This document shows positions 54,293 to 63,578 of a DNA stretch of 64,000 nucleotides, in pieces. Made by a program: the position numbers and the translations under genes. How positions within the stretch are numbered: position 1 is the stretch's first letter; each line of letters opens with the position of its first letter. The DNA is from Kiritimatiellia bacterium (GTDB lineage: Bacteria > Verrucomicrobiota > Kiritimatiellia > RFP12 > UBA1067). The DNA lies in contig JAFRBA010000205.1 of NCBI GenBank assembly GCA_017405115.1, positions 10,743 to 74,742 of the forward strand, written 5' to 3'. The notes below the pieces were generated by a model. That model was not told the origin of the DNA, did not search any database, and saw nothing but the letters and a program-made list of their open reading frames with translations.

Positions 54293-56895
54293 GGGGAGAG
54301 AATCACGCGGCCATATCCCTTTGGCGGGTTGGGCATGAGGCGGAAGAGCTTCGCGCCGTGGATCGCCATCCTGTCGCCGGAGTCCCTGTCGCAAACCCAC
54401 AGCGCGCACCTTACGCTGTCGCCTGGCCTCGGCGGCGCGGCGAGGTTCAGATACGCCCACGGAACCGCGATGCGGTAGCGCACGGACGCGCCGCCGCCGG
54501 GAAGATTCTCGGGCTTCACCTCGAACGGGCATTCGCCGATGTCGACTATCGCCTTCGTGTCGCCTGGGCTACTTCCGAACGGCAGGCGCTTCGCGTCGAA
54601 CGATTTCGTGCGGTAACCCTGGAGCCCCTCCTTCGTGAACGCGAACGTAGTCTCGGTAAGCCCCTCCTCGTACAGGTCCGTGACCGTGTTCTCCGTTGAA
54701 TCCAGAAGCACCTTCTTCGCGATCCCCAGCTGGATGGCGTCGCCGTTCCACGACATACATCCGGGGATGGTCGGCGAATAGTCGTCGTCGACGACGACGG
54801 CGTCGAACATCACGAACTTGTCGTTCCATGCCGTAGCTACCTTCAGCGAGCAGTCGGCGTCGCCGCCCGGGACCGTCTCGTAGCGAGGATCTGTCCAGTT
54901 CGAGAAGACGTCGCCTCCAGCCCCCGTCGGCACGCGCTGCGCGACGAGAAAGTTCTCCTCGGCCTCCAGACTTTCCGTGTAGCCCGACTTGGCGGTGGCC
55001 GTGGCCTCGACCTTCATCGCCGAGATGGCGTCTGGGCGGAACTTGGGCAACGGGACCTCCACGCACCGCGTCTCGCGCGGCGCCAAACGCGCCTGCACCT
55101 TGCCGCGGGCGTCGGGAACGCCGCGTATGCGCGTCTCGAAGACGACGTCCGTCGGTGCGTCGCGCCTGTTCTCCACCTCGCCGCGGACTCCGAGGACTCC
55201 GTCCGCGAGCACGGTCGGGGAGAACGACTGCAGCGCGATTTCGCGCGCCGCCTCCCGCGCCGCCTCTCGTTCGCGGGCGAGCGCCTGCATCCTCGCGGCC
55301 TCGGTCCCCTTCCTGCCCCAGAGAGCCGGGTCGGGATCCAGCACGTACTGCGGCGACTCGCCGAGCGTCAGCGTCAGCACGCCGTCCTTCGTCTTCACCG
55401 TCCGCTCGTTGCCCATTATGTCGGCGACGACGATCTCGCCGCGCCCGACGTTGAGCTCCGCGACGGAAGACTCTCCGCCCCAGTCCCAGACAGCGATCAC
55501 GCACTCGTCCTCCGCCGTCGCGTAGGAGTAGCCCAGCGAGGTCTTGCCGAAGCAGCCCTCGAGGCAGCCGGTCGCGCGGTGTCCCTCAGTAAAGCGGGTG
55601 GCGGCCGCGATCGCGGGCGCAACGGGGCGCGGCGACACCCTGCGCGGGGCGTACCGCCACGGCCCGAGGTCCAGGTTGGACATGAGGCCGTAGTCGCCGA
55701 CGTCCGGCGGGCCGTCCTTCCGGCCGTGGTCGGCCGGATAGTAGATGTTGCTCATGCCCATGCCCTCGCCGAGCATGAAAAGCTGCGCGCGCACAAGCCC
55801 GTTCATCTTCACGATGTCGTTGTGCACGGTGGACGAGATGCAGAAGCCCCCCTCCCCGCCAAACATCGGTATGTCATGGCCCTTCCTGTCGCGGATCATC
55901 TTCCTCAGCTCGCGGATCTTGGAAAGTATCCCGGTCGGCTCCGCGGGAATCGGCATGTACTGGTGTATGCCGAACGCGGTGATCCAGTCGGCGAGACCGA
56001 GCTCGAAGAGCCTGCGGTGGTACTGCATCTTGCTGAACGCCGAGAGCATCGGGCCGCATATCACGCCATCCGGGTCGTCCTCTGTGATGATCCCGTAGGC
56101 GAGGCGCGTAATCTCAACGACGGCCTCTGGGTTCGGCGCGGTCAAGTCGGGCTCGCCTGTGATCTCGTAGACGCGCCGGCCAGGCACCTGCTCCTTCGCC
56201 GCGCGGATGAGTCCCTTCATCGCGTGGCGGTACCATCTCCTGCCCTCGTCCGACTTGAGGTAACCCCAGAGACAGATTCCGCGTATGCCGTTGGAGGCGC
56301 AGAACTCCCGTCCCTCCTGGGGCAGGAACATATCCAGCTTGCGCTGGTCGCCGCACGAGATCGTTCCGCGCGTGACGTGTGGATTGCGCCCCTTCGCCCT
56401 CTGTGCCTTGACGTACTCCTCGGAGAAGGGCGTTGCGCTCGCGAAGTGGAACGACGTGCCGAGCCACATGTCGGCGCCGGGGGCGCCGCCCATTAGCCCG
56501 TAGAACGTCCAGTCGTCTGAGTACTTCTTGCGCTTGTCGGGGTCGAACACGACGGCGTAGGTGATGCAGCCCGGCGGACGGCTGCCGAGCTTCGGAAGCG
56601 TCGCGCCGCCGCACCTGGCGCGCAACCGGTAGAAGCCGTAGCGATCCGTCGGAAGCGGCAGCGCCCCGGTCCACTTCCCTTTCGCGTCGCCTTTCACAGA
56701 TAGCGCGGGAAGGTTCACAAGCTTCTTGTCGTGTTCGTCGTATATGGACGATTCCAGCGTCAGCGTCTCGCCTGCCGGGATCTTGGAGACGGAGAACGTT
56801 ACGGACGCGGCCTCGCCCTTGCGGAAGAACGAGTTCGTCGGGTTCGATGTGTCCGCCGCAAGCACTACGGCGAGAAGCAATGCTGTAAGATGCAT
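54289..56895 (-). CDS. Exported clan GH-A-like protein with C-terminal CBM9 domain
   Basis: An 868-residue exported protein. Signal peptide MHLTALLLAVVLAA, a small beta domain (about 20-120), a barrel-like region with GICLWGYLK, YEITGEPDL (candidate acid/base Glu) and MFGGEGGFCIS (candidate nucleophile), then linkers and a C-terminal CBM9-like domain (about 665-868: WNDKFVMFDAVVVDDDYSP, WNGDAIQLGIAKK, VRYRIAVPWAYL). Family not assigned. AAAGGA eight bases before the ATG. Confidence 0.75.
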   Translation of the reverse strand: MHLTALLLAVVLAADTSNPTNSFFRKGEAASVTFSVSKIPAGETLTLESSIYDEHDKKLVNLPALSVKGDAKGKWTGALPLPTDRYGFYRLRARCGGATLPKLGSRPPGCITYAVVFDPDKRKKYSDDWTFYGLMGGAPGADMWLGTSFHFASATPFSEEYVKAQRAKGRNPHVTRGTISCGDQRKLDMFLPQEGREFCASNGIRGICLWGYLKSDEGRRWYRHAMKGLIRAAKEQVPGRRVYEITGEPDLTAPNPEAVVEITRLAYGIITEDDPDGVICGPMLSAFSKMQYHRRLFELGLADWITAFGIHQYMPIPAEPTGILSKIRELRKMIRDRKGHDIPMFGGEGGFCISSTVHNDIVKMNGLVRAQLFMLGEGMGMSNIYYPADHGRKDGPPDVGDYGLMSNLDLGPWRYAPRRVSPRPVAPAIAAATRFTEGHRATGCLEGCFGKTSLGYSYATAEDECVIAVWDWGGESSVAELNVGRGEIVVADIMGNERTVKTKDGVLTLTLGESPQYVLDPDPALWGRKGTEAARMQALAREREAAREAAREIALQSFSPTVLADGVLGVRGEVENRRDAPTDVVFETRIRGVPDARGKVQARLAPRETRCVEVPLPKFRPDAISAMKVEATATAKSGYTESLEAEENFLVAQRVPTGAGGDVFSNWTDPRYETVPGGDADCSLKVATAWNDKFVMFDAVVVDDDYSPTIPGCMSWNGDAIQLGIAKKVLLDSTENTVTDLYEEGLTETTFAFTKEGLQGYRTKSFDAKRLPFGSSPGDTKAIVDIGECPFEVKPENLPGGGASVRYRIAVPWAYLNLAAPPRPGDSVRCALWVCDRDSGDRMAIHGAKLFRLMPNPPKGYGRVILSP

Positions 56896-56921
56896 TTTCG
56901 GGGTCCTTTCCTATGCAGCGT

Positions 56922-56953
56922 TTAGCCGTGTAGAAGTGTAGATGATGTAGATG
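56922..56953. repeat. Short gtgtaga repeat between two genes
   Basis: tttagccgtgtagaagtg followed by tagatgatgtagatg; the first 14 bases (tttagccgtgtaga) also occur inside uxaC at about 16602. It fills the gap before the stop of the phosphoesterase/propeller gene. Confidence 0.55.
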
Positions 56954-56959
56954 AACTTG

Positions 56960-59101
56960 TCAGATTACGTAGGCGCGGACGCGACCGGAGAAGTCGGCGA
57001 CCAGCACGGTCTTCCACGGCGTCTCCGCCGCGCCCGCGAGGTACGGCACCCCGCAAGCCTCCTTGCGGGACTCCTTTCCGCCCCCTGCATCGAAGAAATG
57101 CACCGCGCCGTCGACCGACGGGGCGCAGAGAAGCCCGTTGGAAAGCCTGATCGGCGAGACGTTTCCGACGTTCTCTCCGATTCCGAAGTAAGTCGTCGTC
57201 GAAACCAGGCCACGGCCGAACGCCGTGTTCCACTCTACCTCAAGCGTCTTGCGGCTGATGGCTACGCAGCCCATGTCGCGCGTGCCGACGACGAAGCGCT
57301 CCGGCGTTGCGAACGCCGGCCCCGACGCGACTCCGAAGTTGCACTTGAACGGGTAGTCCTTCTTGCGCAGCACCTTCCCCGTCGCAGGGTCGATCTCGCG
57401 CAGTATCTTGTTGACGAACACGAACAGACTGCCGTCAACCAGGATCGGGTCGGCCCCGACGCACACGCAGCCGCCGAAGTCCTTTACCTTCCAGACCTCC
57501 TTGCCGTCGGCGAGCGAGAACGCATAGATGCCGTCCCACGCCGACACGCCGTAGAACCGCTCCCCGTCGACCGCGAAGCGGTGCGGCACGCCGTCCGTCG
57601 CCCTGTTGTCTACGACCCACCTGGCCTTGCCTGTCTCCGCGTCGACGGCGGCCATGCTGCGCACGAGCCCGAACACGACCGTCCTGCCGTCCGGGGCGAG
57701 TGCCGGCGCGGCGTTCTTCACGGTGTACCAGAACGGAAGCTCGTACCGCCACCTCTCCTCGCCGGTCTTCGGGTCCATCGCGACGAGGCGGCCCTCCGCA
57801 TCGGAGGCGATCACGCTGCCGCAGGCGAACAGCACGCGGTTCTTTACCGAGTTCTCGATGGCGTGGCGCCAGACGAGCCTGCCGGTCTTCGCGTCGAGCG
57901 CGCAGACCCCGGCCGTGCCGTGGCCGCCGTCGTCCACCGTTCCGACATATGCAAGGCCGTCATGGACGAGAGGCGTAGAGTACATCACCGCGCCGGGGAG
58001 CTGGGTCTCCCAGAGGCTCGACGACTTTGCCGACGCCCATGGATGCGGATTCACCCCATATCTCGCCGTCGCCGTGATCTCGCCCTTCTCGTCGACCCTG
58101 ATCACTCGGACCGAGGCCGGAGAGCCGTCGATGCCGCCGGCGACTGGCGGCGCAGAGCAGATCACGGTCACGCCGTTCAGCCTGCGGAACATGGTGTCGT
58201 GCAGATGCCCGTAGACGAAGCCCCTGTAGTTGCAGAGCTTCCTTATGTCGAACTTTCGCTTCTGCCCGTACACGACGCCGGCGTCCTTACCGGAGTGGTA
58301 GTTGCACAGCATGTGGCCTAGGATGACGACGGGCATGTCCTTCGGCACGAGCGCGAGGTCGTTCCTGAGCCAGTCGCCGGCGTCGTCCATGCTGTACTTC
58401 GGGGGGACGTCGCCGTAGTCCATAGGCGTGACGCAGAAGTGCACGCCGCCCGCCTCGAAGGAATGCCAGCACGGGCCGAACAGCGCCTCGAACACCTCCT
58501 CGCCGCAGGAGCCCTCGACTAGGTCGTGGTTTCCGACGCAGTAGCGCACTGGCCGCTCCATCGTAAGGTCGTTCATCATCTGCATGTGCCCGACCATGCC
58601 GCCGTGGCCGGCGATGTCGCCGGTGTGCACGATGAACGCCGCCTTTTCCTCGTCCGCGACCTTCTTGACGTTCATTATCCACTTCATCCCGCCGGCGTTC
58701 GCGCGGCTTATCTCAGAGTCGGTCACCTGCACGAACGTGCAGCCCTTTCCCTCGCCGGCCGGGTACTTGTCGAGGCTGAAGTCCCGCTTCGGCAGGCGGC
58801 GCGAGATCGGAAGGTAGAACAGGCTCGTGCTCCACCCTGATGGCGGCGTGACCGACACGAACCTAGCGCCGACGCGCCCCGGCAGCTCGTATGTGCCGTC
58901 CTTCGCCGTGCGCACGCAGTTGAGCCCGTCAGTGACGATGACCCCGCCGATGCCATGTCCGGTGCGGCTCCACATGACCTTGCCCTTGACGGGCGGAAGT
59001 CCCTTGCCTCCGCCTTTCTCCTCCGCCCCGGCAGGAGACCCGGCGGCGGCAACGCCCGTCGCGGCCAGAGCCGCGCCCTTCAGAAACTCTCGTCTTTTCA
59101 T
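56960..59101 (-). CDS. Tat-exported metallophosphoesterase with PQQ-type propeller
   Basis: A 713-residue two-domain protein. Tat leader KRREFLKGAALAATGVAAAG; an N-terminal carboxypeptidase-regulatory-like domain; a calcineurin-type core (VTDSEIS, HTGDIAGHGG, VGNHD, GHMLCNYH, YGHLHD); then from about residue 360 an outer-membrane-BamB/PQQ-like propeller (GVCALDAKTGRLVWRHA, LVAMDPKTGEERWRYE). The start at 59101 removes the long antisense-like extension to 59644. Lies 17 bp after the discoidin gene. Confidence 0.85.
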   Translation of the reverse strand: MKRREFLKGAALAATGVAAAGSPAGAEEKGGGKGLPPVKGKVMWSRTGHGIGGVIVTDGLNCVRTAKDGTYELPGRVGARFVSVTPPSGWSTSLFYLPISRRLPKRDFSLDKYPAGEGKGCTFVQVTDSEISRANAGGMKWIMNVKKVADEEKAAFIVHTGDIAGHGGMVGHMQMMNDLTMERPVRYCVGNHDLVEGSCGEEVFEALFGPCWHSFEAGGVHFCVTPMDYGDVPPKYSMDDAGDWLRNDLALVPKDMPVVILGHMLCNYHSGKDAGVVYGQKRKFDIRKLCNYRGFVYGHLHDTMFRRLNGVTVICSAPPVAGGIDGSPASVRVIRVDEKGEITATARYGVNPHPWASAKSSSLWETQLPGAVMYSTPLVHDGLAYVGTVDDGGHGTAGVCALDAKTGRLVWRHAIENSVKNRVLFACGSVIASDAEGRLVAMDPKTGEERWRYELPFWYTVKNAAPALAPDGRTVVFGLVRSMAAVDAETGKARWVVDNRATDGVPHRFAVDGERFYGVSAWDGIYAFSLADGKEVWKVKDFGGCVCVGADPILVDGSLFVFVNKILREIDPATGKVLRKKDYPFKCNFGVASGPAFATPERFVVGTRDMGCVAISRKTLEVEWNTAFGRGLVSTTTYFGIGENVGNVSPIRLSNGLLCAPSVDGAVHFFDAGGGKESRKEACGVPYLAGAAETPWKTVLVADFSGRVRAYVI

Positions 59102-59118
59102 CGCGTCGTGACCCTCTT

Positions 59119-61068
59119 TTAGCGGAACTTTATGACCAACCCTCTTCTCGGGTCGTAGTACTGCAAGCGGCATGGCAGCGAAGAGATCGTGTCGCCGCCC
59201 TCCGCAACGGCCGTAACGCGCCACTGCCACTCGCCCCTGCGCGGGACAGACCCGTCGACATAGGAGAGCTCGTTCGTCTCGACAGACGCCACGGCCGTCC
59301 ATTCCTCGGCGCCCGCGCGGCGGCGGTCGATCCGATACGACGCGGCGTTCCACCCGCGGTCCCAGGAGACGACAACGCCGGTCGCGTTCGTCTCGCACGA
59401 AACCGTCGTCGGAGGAATCAGCAGCCCGGAGTCGACGATGTCCTGGTCGGTGAAGCCGTAGAACCCGACCTCCGCGACGTTGCCGTAGGTCGCCATCTTT
59501 ATCGGCCCCGCCCACAGGAACACGAACCGGAACTTGTCCACTGTGTTCGTAGTGGACGTGTACTGCCAATAGATGCCCGTGAAGCCTCCCAGACGAGCGG
59601 AAAGCAGGCTGCAACTGGTGAAGGCCTCCTCGTCGGCTCCGCAAATCTTGAGATCTCGGGCGCGAGACAGATTTGCGGTAGAGTCGGCTCGCGGATATAC
59701 AAGTGCTCCGGAAATGTGGTATTCCGCCCCAAGGTCGACACCAACCACAGGGTCTATAACTCGGTTTTCAGGGATTGAAGGTGTATTTGTGTAGCAAGTC
59801 GCCTCGGTGTATGTTGCGGTATTGCCGTCAAAGGAATTGCGAGCGGAGCCGATTCCGCCGTTGTTGCCCGCCCACTTGAGCGGATACATGACGCTCATGC
59901 CGTCGTTGAGCGTAGTGAGGTCGTCCCAGCTGCGTTCAAGGCGGCGTGCGCGAGTATACGGGACGACATCGGAATAGTAGACGCCACGATGTCCGCCGGC
60001 TACGCACTGCGCCTTGGCGCGGTAGTAGTACGTCACGCCCACCACGACGTTAGAGTCCACGAACCGCTCACCTGCCGTCGCGTCGGTCCATGCGGACACG
60101 TTGCTGAAAGGCCCTGCGGCCGAGAGCGCCCTCTGCAGCACGCCCGTGTTGCAGCAATCCTCCGCAGGAACGCTCCATGTCACGGCCGGCCAGTCGTTCG
60201 TCCAGTCGCCGGAGTTCGTAGCGGAGATGCTGAACGCCTTGGGCAGGCTCTCCCTGACGACCTCGATCTCGTCGATAGATATATACGTCCCGCTGTTCTT
60301 TGTCGGAATCGTCCGCATGATTCGGAAATACCGCGCCTTCGTGGGGGGCTCTATCGCGATTTCATACACCCGGCCCAGCGACAGCGAACTGTTGTAGATG
60401 GTTGCAAGATCCACAAGGTTCGTAAGGAAGGCTGCATCGTCTGCGCACTGGAACTTTACTTTGTCCATCCGCCCCAGCCCCGTGCTGTCCTGCCGCAGAA
60501 CGTACCGTACCATCGAAGCGTCCACGAGAGAACCGCAGTCGACCCCGATCCAGACGTTCGTGGACTTCTGCGCGGCATCTCCGCTATCGGCGTAGGTAGC
60601 CTCGCGGACTGTGTTGATAATCCCGTCGTTGACTGTGTTGACATAGCCATTAGCCTGGGGGGCTTTCTCGGTCGTCGCATAGTGCAGACAATTCGTGACC
60701 GGCCCTACCGTCTGCCAGCCCGCATGTTCGCCTACAGAATTGGTCTCGGCGACACGGACAAGCGTCTCGCCTGGTTTGTCTACGTCCATGTAGAACGAGT
60801 GCTGCGTGTTAGCGTTGACGGCAACCCTTATCGCACGACGCGTGAACTCGACCGTCCGCCAGTCAGTCTCCGGGAAGTCGAGCGACTTGACCTGAAAAGA
60901 CAGGTTCGTCGGATTCGCCGACTTGTCGAGCGTGATGCACAAGTGGCCGTTTATTGCGCCGACGAACTTTACGTCCGGCACAGGCGGCAGGCCGTCGGCG
61001 AACGCGGCAGGGAGCGCGGCAGCGAGCGCGGCGGCAGTTGCGAGACGAGTCAGGGACGAGAACTTCAC
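59119..61068 (-). CDS. Exported discoidin (F5/8 type C) protein
   Basis: A 649-residue surface protein: signal peptide after a GTG start, AAGGAGG seven bases upstream. Two F5/8-type C domains (about 130-290 with WIGVDCGSLVDASMVRYVLR, about 390-560 with VIDPVVGVDLGAEYHISGALVYP) and fibronectin-like segments. C-terminus DPRRGLVIKFR, related to that of the beta-strand-repeat protein at 8682. The GTG overlaps the DUF4838 stop as GTGA. Presumably binds carbohydrate at the cell surface. Confidence 0.8.
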   Translation of the reverse strand: MKFSSLTRLATAAALAAALPAAFADGLPPVPDVKFVGAINGHLCITLDKSANPTNLSFQVKSLDFPETDWRTVEFTRRAIRVAVNANTQHSFYMDVDKPGETLVRVAETNSVGEHAGWQTVGPVTNCLHYATTEKAPQANGYVNTVNDGIINTVREATYADSGDAAQKSTNVWIGVDCGSLVDASMVRYVLRQDSTGLGRMDKVKFQCADDAAFLTNLVDLATIYNSSLSLGRVYEIAIEPPTKARYFRIMRTIPTKNSGTYISIDEIEVVRESLPKAFSISATNSGDWTNDWPAVTWSVPAEDCCNTGVLQRALSAAGPFSNVSAWTDATAGERFVDSNVVVGVTYYYRAKAQCVAGGHRGVYYSDVVPYTRARRLERSWDDLTTLNDGMSVMYPLKWAGNNGGIGSARNSFDGNTATYTEATCYTNTPSIPENRVIDPVVGVDLGAEYHISGALVYPRADSTANLSRARDLKICGADEEAFTSCSLLSARLGGFTGIYWQYTSTTNTVDKFRFVFLWAGPIKMATYGNVAEVGFYGFTDQDIVDSGLLIPPTTVSCETNATGVVVSWDRGWNAASYRIDRRRAGAEEWTAVASVETNELSYVDGSVPRRGEWQWRVTAVAEGGDTISSLPCRLQYYDPRRGLVIKFR

Positions 61069-63530
61069 TTGTATTCCTCCTTGAACTTGATGATTCCGAA
61101 CATCGGCAGATTTCTGTGCGCTGCGCCGGTGAGCGAATACGAAGCGCTCTTCGCGGGCTTCGTAGCGCGTCCAGTCCACGCGAAGTTGAAGTTCCATTCG
61201 TCGCCGGCGCGCGGGGCGGCGTCCTCGAACGCCGAGAACGGCACGAACAGCTCGGCAGTCCACCCGTCTGCGCTCGTCTTGGCGCGGTAGACGTGGCCGG
61301 GGGCCTTCCATTCAAGGTCCTTCGGTTGCGGAATGGGCAGGAGCCGCTGGCGCTGCGTGGTCTCCGCGCCGGTCGCATCGAATGCGAGGAGGTTGAGCAT
61401 CTCCTTGCCGAGGCCGTGCGAGAAGTAGAACTCAATCGTGTCGTTGTCCCACATGGATCCGTCGGTCCTGGGCGCGCCGTCGCGCGACTTGAACGCCGCG
61501 TATACGCCCCTGTCGTCCCAGAGGAGCCTGACTTCGCCGCCATACGCGACGGCGTCGCCGGAGAACCTGTCCATGAGCGGCAGAACCGGCACCTTCTCCC
61601 AGACAGGATCGTCTGGCGAACCGTCAATGGTCGGGGCTTCGCCGGACGCAAGGCGGCGCACGCCGTACACCGGCGGCCTGTACGACGCCTTGGCGCGCTG
61701 CTGGCGGAACGCCTCCGGCCAGAAGTCCGCCACGAGCCTGAACCTCTTCATCTCCACGCTCCCCGGAGCGAGCAGCGCCTCCGCCTCCGCAAGAAGCGAC
61801 TCCAGTCGGTCGATCACCGCCGTCGGGTAGGAGGGATCCGCCACGTCGGCGCCATCCGCGCCCTGGTATTTGACGAAAGCGGCCTTGAGCTCGCGGTGGA
61901 AGTCCTTCATCTTCGCGCCCGCCTTCGCGCCGAGGCACAAGTCCCACATCTCGTCGATCGCGGCGTCGACGTCGAACTCCGGGTTCCACTGGCTGCGCCA
62001 GGCGACATACACGGAATAGTAGTTGTACCAGAGGTCCTGCGAACCCGTGAAGTCGTAGAACAGCCCGCCGCGGCCCATGTACTTGCCGAGTGCTTTCGGG
62101 ACCTCGCCGACGAACTCCGGCCCGAGGGCTCGCCCGAACGGCGTGACGCCCGAGTAGAGCCACGCCTTCAGCACCGGACGCCCGCCGAGCGCGTCGTACC
62201 ATTCGCGGTAGCGCTCGCGCATCTCCTCCACGAGCTTCGGCGCGCGCATCCGCAGCGGAAAGCGCTCGTCGCAAAGGTTGACCTCGACGTTCGACGGAAG
62301 CTTCCAGCGCGGGTCTAGCGAGGCGCACTTCGCGTTGTAGTAGCAGAGGAGGAAGAGCCTCCTGCCCGGCAGCTCCTGCTCGACCCTGCGGCCGAGGTAC
62401 TGGAAGAACCTGGCGTATATCCCGGCCATCGCGGAGTACTTCTCGCGCTTGAGGTCCGCCTCGGTGATCAGGTTCAGCTCCTTCACGAGCGGATGCGACA
62501 CGACCTCGCCGAGCGGCATGGAGGTGTCGCACACGCCGAACGTGACGAACGTGTCGTTGATCTGCCCCTTGAATCCGCCGCGGTCCTCGGACTTGGAGTA
62601 CCCCGAGGCGATGTAGCGCTTCCAGTCGTCGACGAGCAGGTCTGCGAAGCCGAGATCCAGCACGTTGTAGTAGTTGCCGAGATGCGCCTTCGGGTTGTAC
62701 CAGAACTTACCGTTCGGCGAAGTGTAGAAGATCGTCCTGAGCTTGTCGGGGTGGGCCTGCGCGATCATCTCCGGACGCGGATTGTGCGAGCCGCCGCCCG
62801 GCAGCGATCCGCCGTTGCGCCAGAGCTTCGCGAAGTCGCTGATATCCTTCCAGCGGACAGCGCCCATGTACGGCGACCACTTCTCCTCCTGCGCCTTGCC
62901 CCTGAAGCTCTTCGACAGCGCGTACAGGTTGCCGCGCGACTGGAACCACGGCGCGTCCTCGTACCACACGGGGAAGACGACGAGGTCGCGGCACGGCGGG
63001 TAGATGGCTCCATTTTCGCCGGGGAAGAACCGCCTGACGCCGAGGAAGCGTTCCGCAAAGTCGAGCGCACCGTAGTATGTGTGGCCGGAGATCGTCAGCG
63101 CGCCCTCCGACGTGCGTATCGAGAAGCCTTCCTTCGGCAGTGCCGCGTCGGCGGCGAGCACTATGCGCGGGGATCGCCCTGCCGCGGCGGACGGGGACAA
63201 CACCTCCGGCGCGCGCCCGGTCGTCTTCTCGAACACCTCGCGCAGGAGGGCGACGGCATCGGCGTCGCGCTTCGCATCGTCGGTCACGATCGGGAACTTG
63301 ACCTCGCCCGCCTCGACGAGGCGCAGCGGCTTGCCGGCCGGCGCAGGCTTTTCGGCTATCGGCGTGAGCGCGCGGGTGTGCAGGTCGTATTGTCCCGCCG
63401 CTACGTCAAGCGCAGTCGACAGCATTACGGCGCACACCGCCGCAAGTCTAAGGGAAGCCCCGAAGGCAGAAGCCGAAAGCGGCATGTCTGGCCGTGGGGA
63501 GACAGATGCATCTGTAGCGATTCTTTTCAT
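61065..63530 (-). CDS. DUF4838 protein with C-terminal CBM9-like domain
   Basis: An 821-residue exported protein. After a signal region (to about residue 45) an alpha-glucuronidase-N-terminal-like domain (LREVFEKTTGRAPEVL, SGHTYYGALDFAERFLGVRRFFPG) precedes the DUF4838 core (about 240-560: NDTFVTFGVCDTSMPLG, FLLCYYNAKCASLDPRWKLP, WYNYYSVYVAWRSQWNPEFDVD). The C-terminal about 175 residues are CBM9-like (IDGSPDDPVWEKVP, WDNDTIEFYFSHGLGKE, GWTAELFVPFSAF). First gene of the run, with its own -10 box eight bases upstream. Enzymatic activity of DUF4838 is unproven. Confidence 0.85.
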   Translation of the reverse strand: MKRIATDASVSPRPDMPLSASAFGASLRLAAVCAVMLSTALDVAAGQYDLHTRALTPIAEKPAPAGKPLRLVEAGEVKFPIVTDDAKRDADAVALLREVFEKTTGRAPEVLSPSAAAGRSPRIVLAADAALPKEGFSIRTSEGALTISGHTYYGALDFAERFLGVRRFFPGENGAIYPPCRDLVVFPVWYEDAPWFQSRGNLYALSKSFRGKAQEEKWSPYMGAVRWKDISDFAKLWRNGGSLPGGGSHNPRPEMIAQAHPDKLRTIFYTSPNGKFWYNPKAHLGNYYNVLDLGFADLLVDDWKRYIASGYSKSEDRGGFKGQINDTFVTFGVCDTSMPLGEVVSHPLVKELNLITEADLKREKYSAMAGIYARFFQYLGRRVEQELPGRRLFLLCYYNAKCASLDPRWKLPSNVEVNLCDERFPLRMRAPKLVEEMRERYREWYDALGGRPVLKAWLYSGVTPFGRALGPEFVGEVPKALGKYMGRGGLFYDFTGSQDLWYNYYSVYVAWRSQWNPEFDVDAAIDEMWDLCLGAKAGAKMKDFHRELKAAFVKYQGADGADVADPSYPTAVIDRLESLLAEAEALLAPGSVEMKRFRLVADFWPEAFRQQRAKASYRPPVYGVRRLASGEAPTIDGSPDDPVWEKVPVLPLMDRFSGDAVAYGGEVRLLWDDRGVYAAFKSRDGAPRTDGSMWDNDTIEFYFSHGLGKEMLNLLAFDATGAETTQRQRLLPIPQPKDLEWKAPGHVYRAKTSADGWTAELFVPFSAFEDAAPRAGDEWNFNFAWTGRATKPAKSASYSLTGAAHRNLPMFGIIKFKEEYK

Positions 63531-63538
63531 TGATACGT

Positions 63539-63547
63539 ATTATACCA
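63539..63547 (-). promoter_or_regulatory. Extended -10 box of the DUF4838 operon
   Basis: TGGTATAAT on the minus strand with eight bases between TATAAT and the ATG at 63530. Predicts a leaderless transcript. Confidence 0.62.
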
Positions 63548-63578
63548 CAATTCCCCCTCGAAGTGGGGCCGTTGAAGC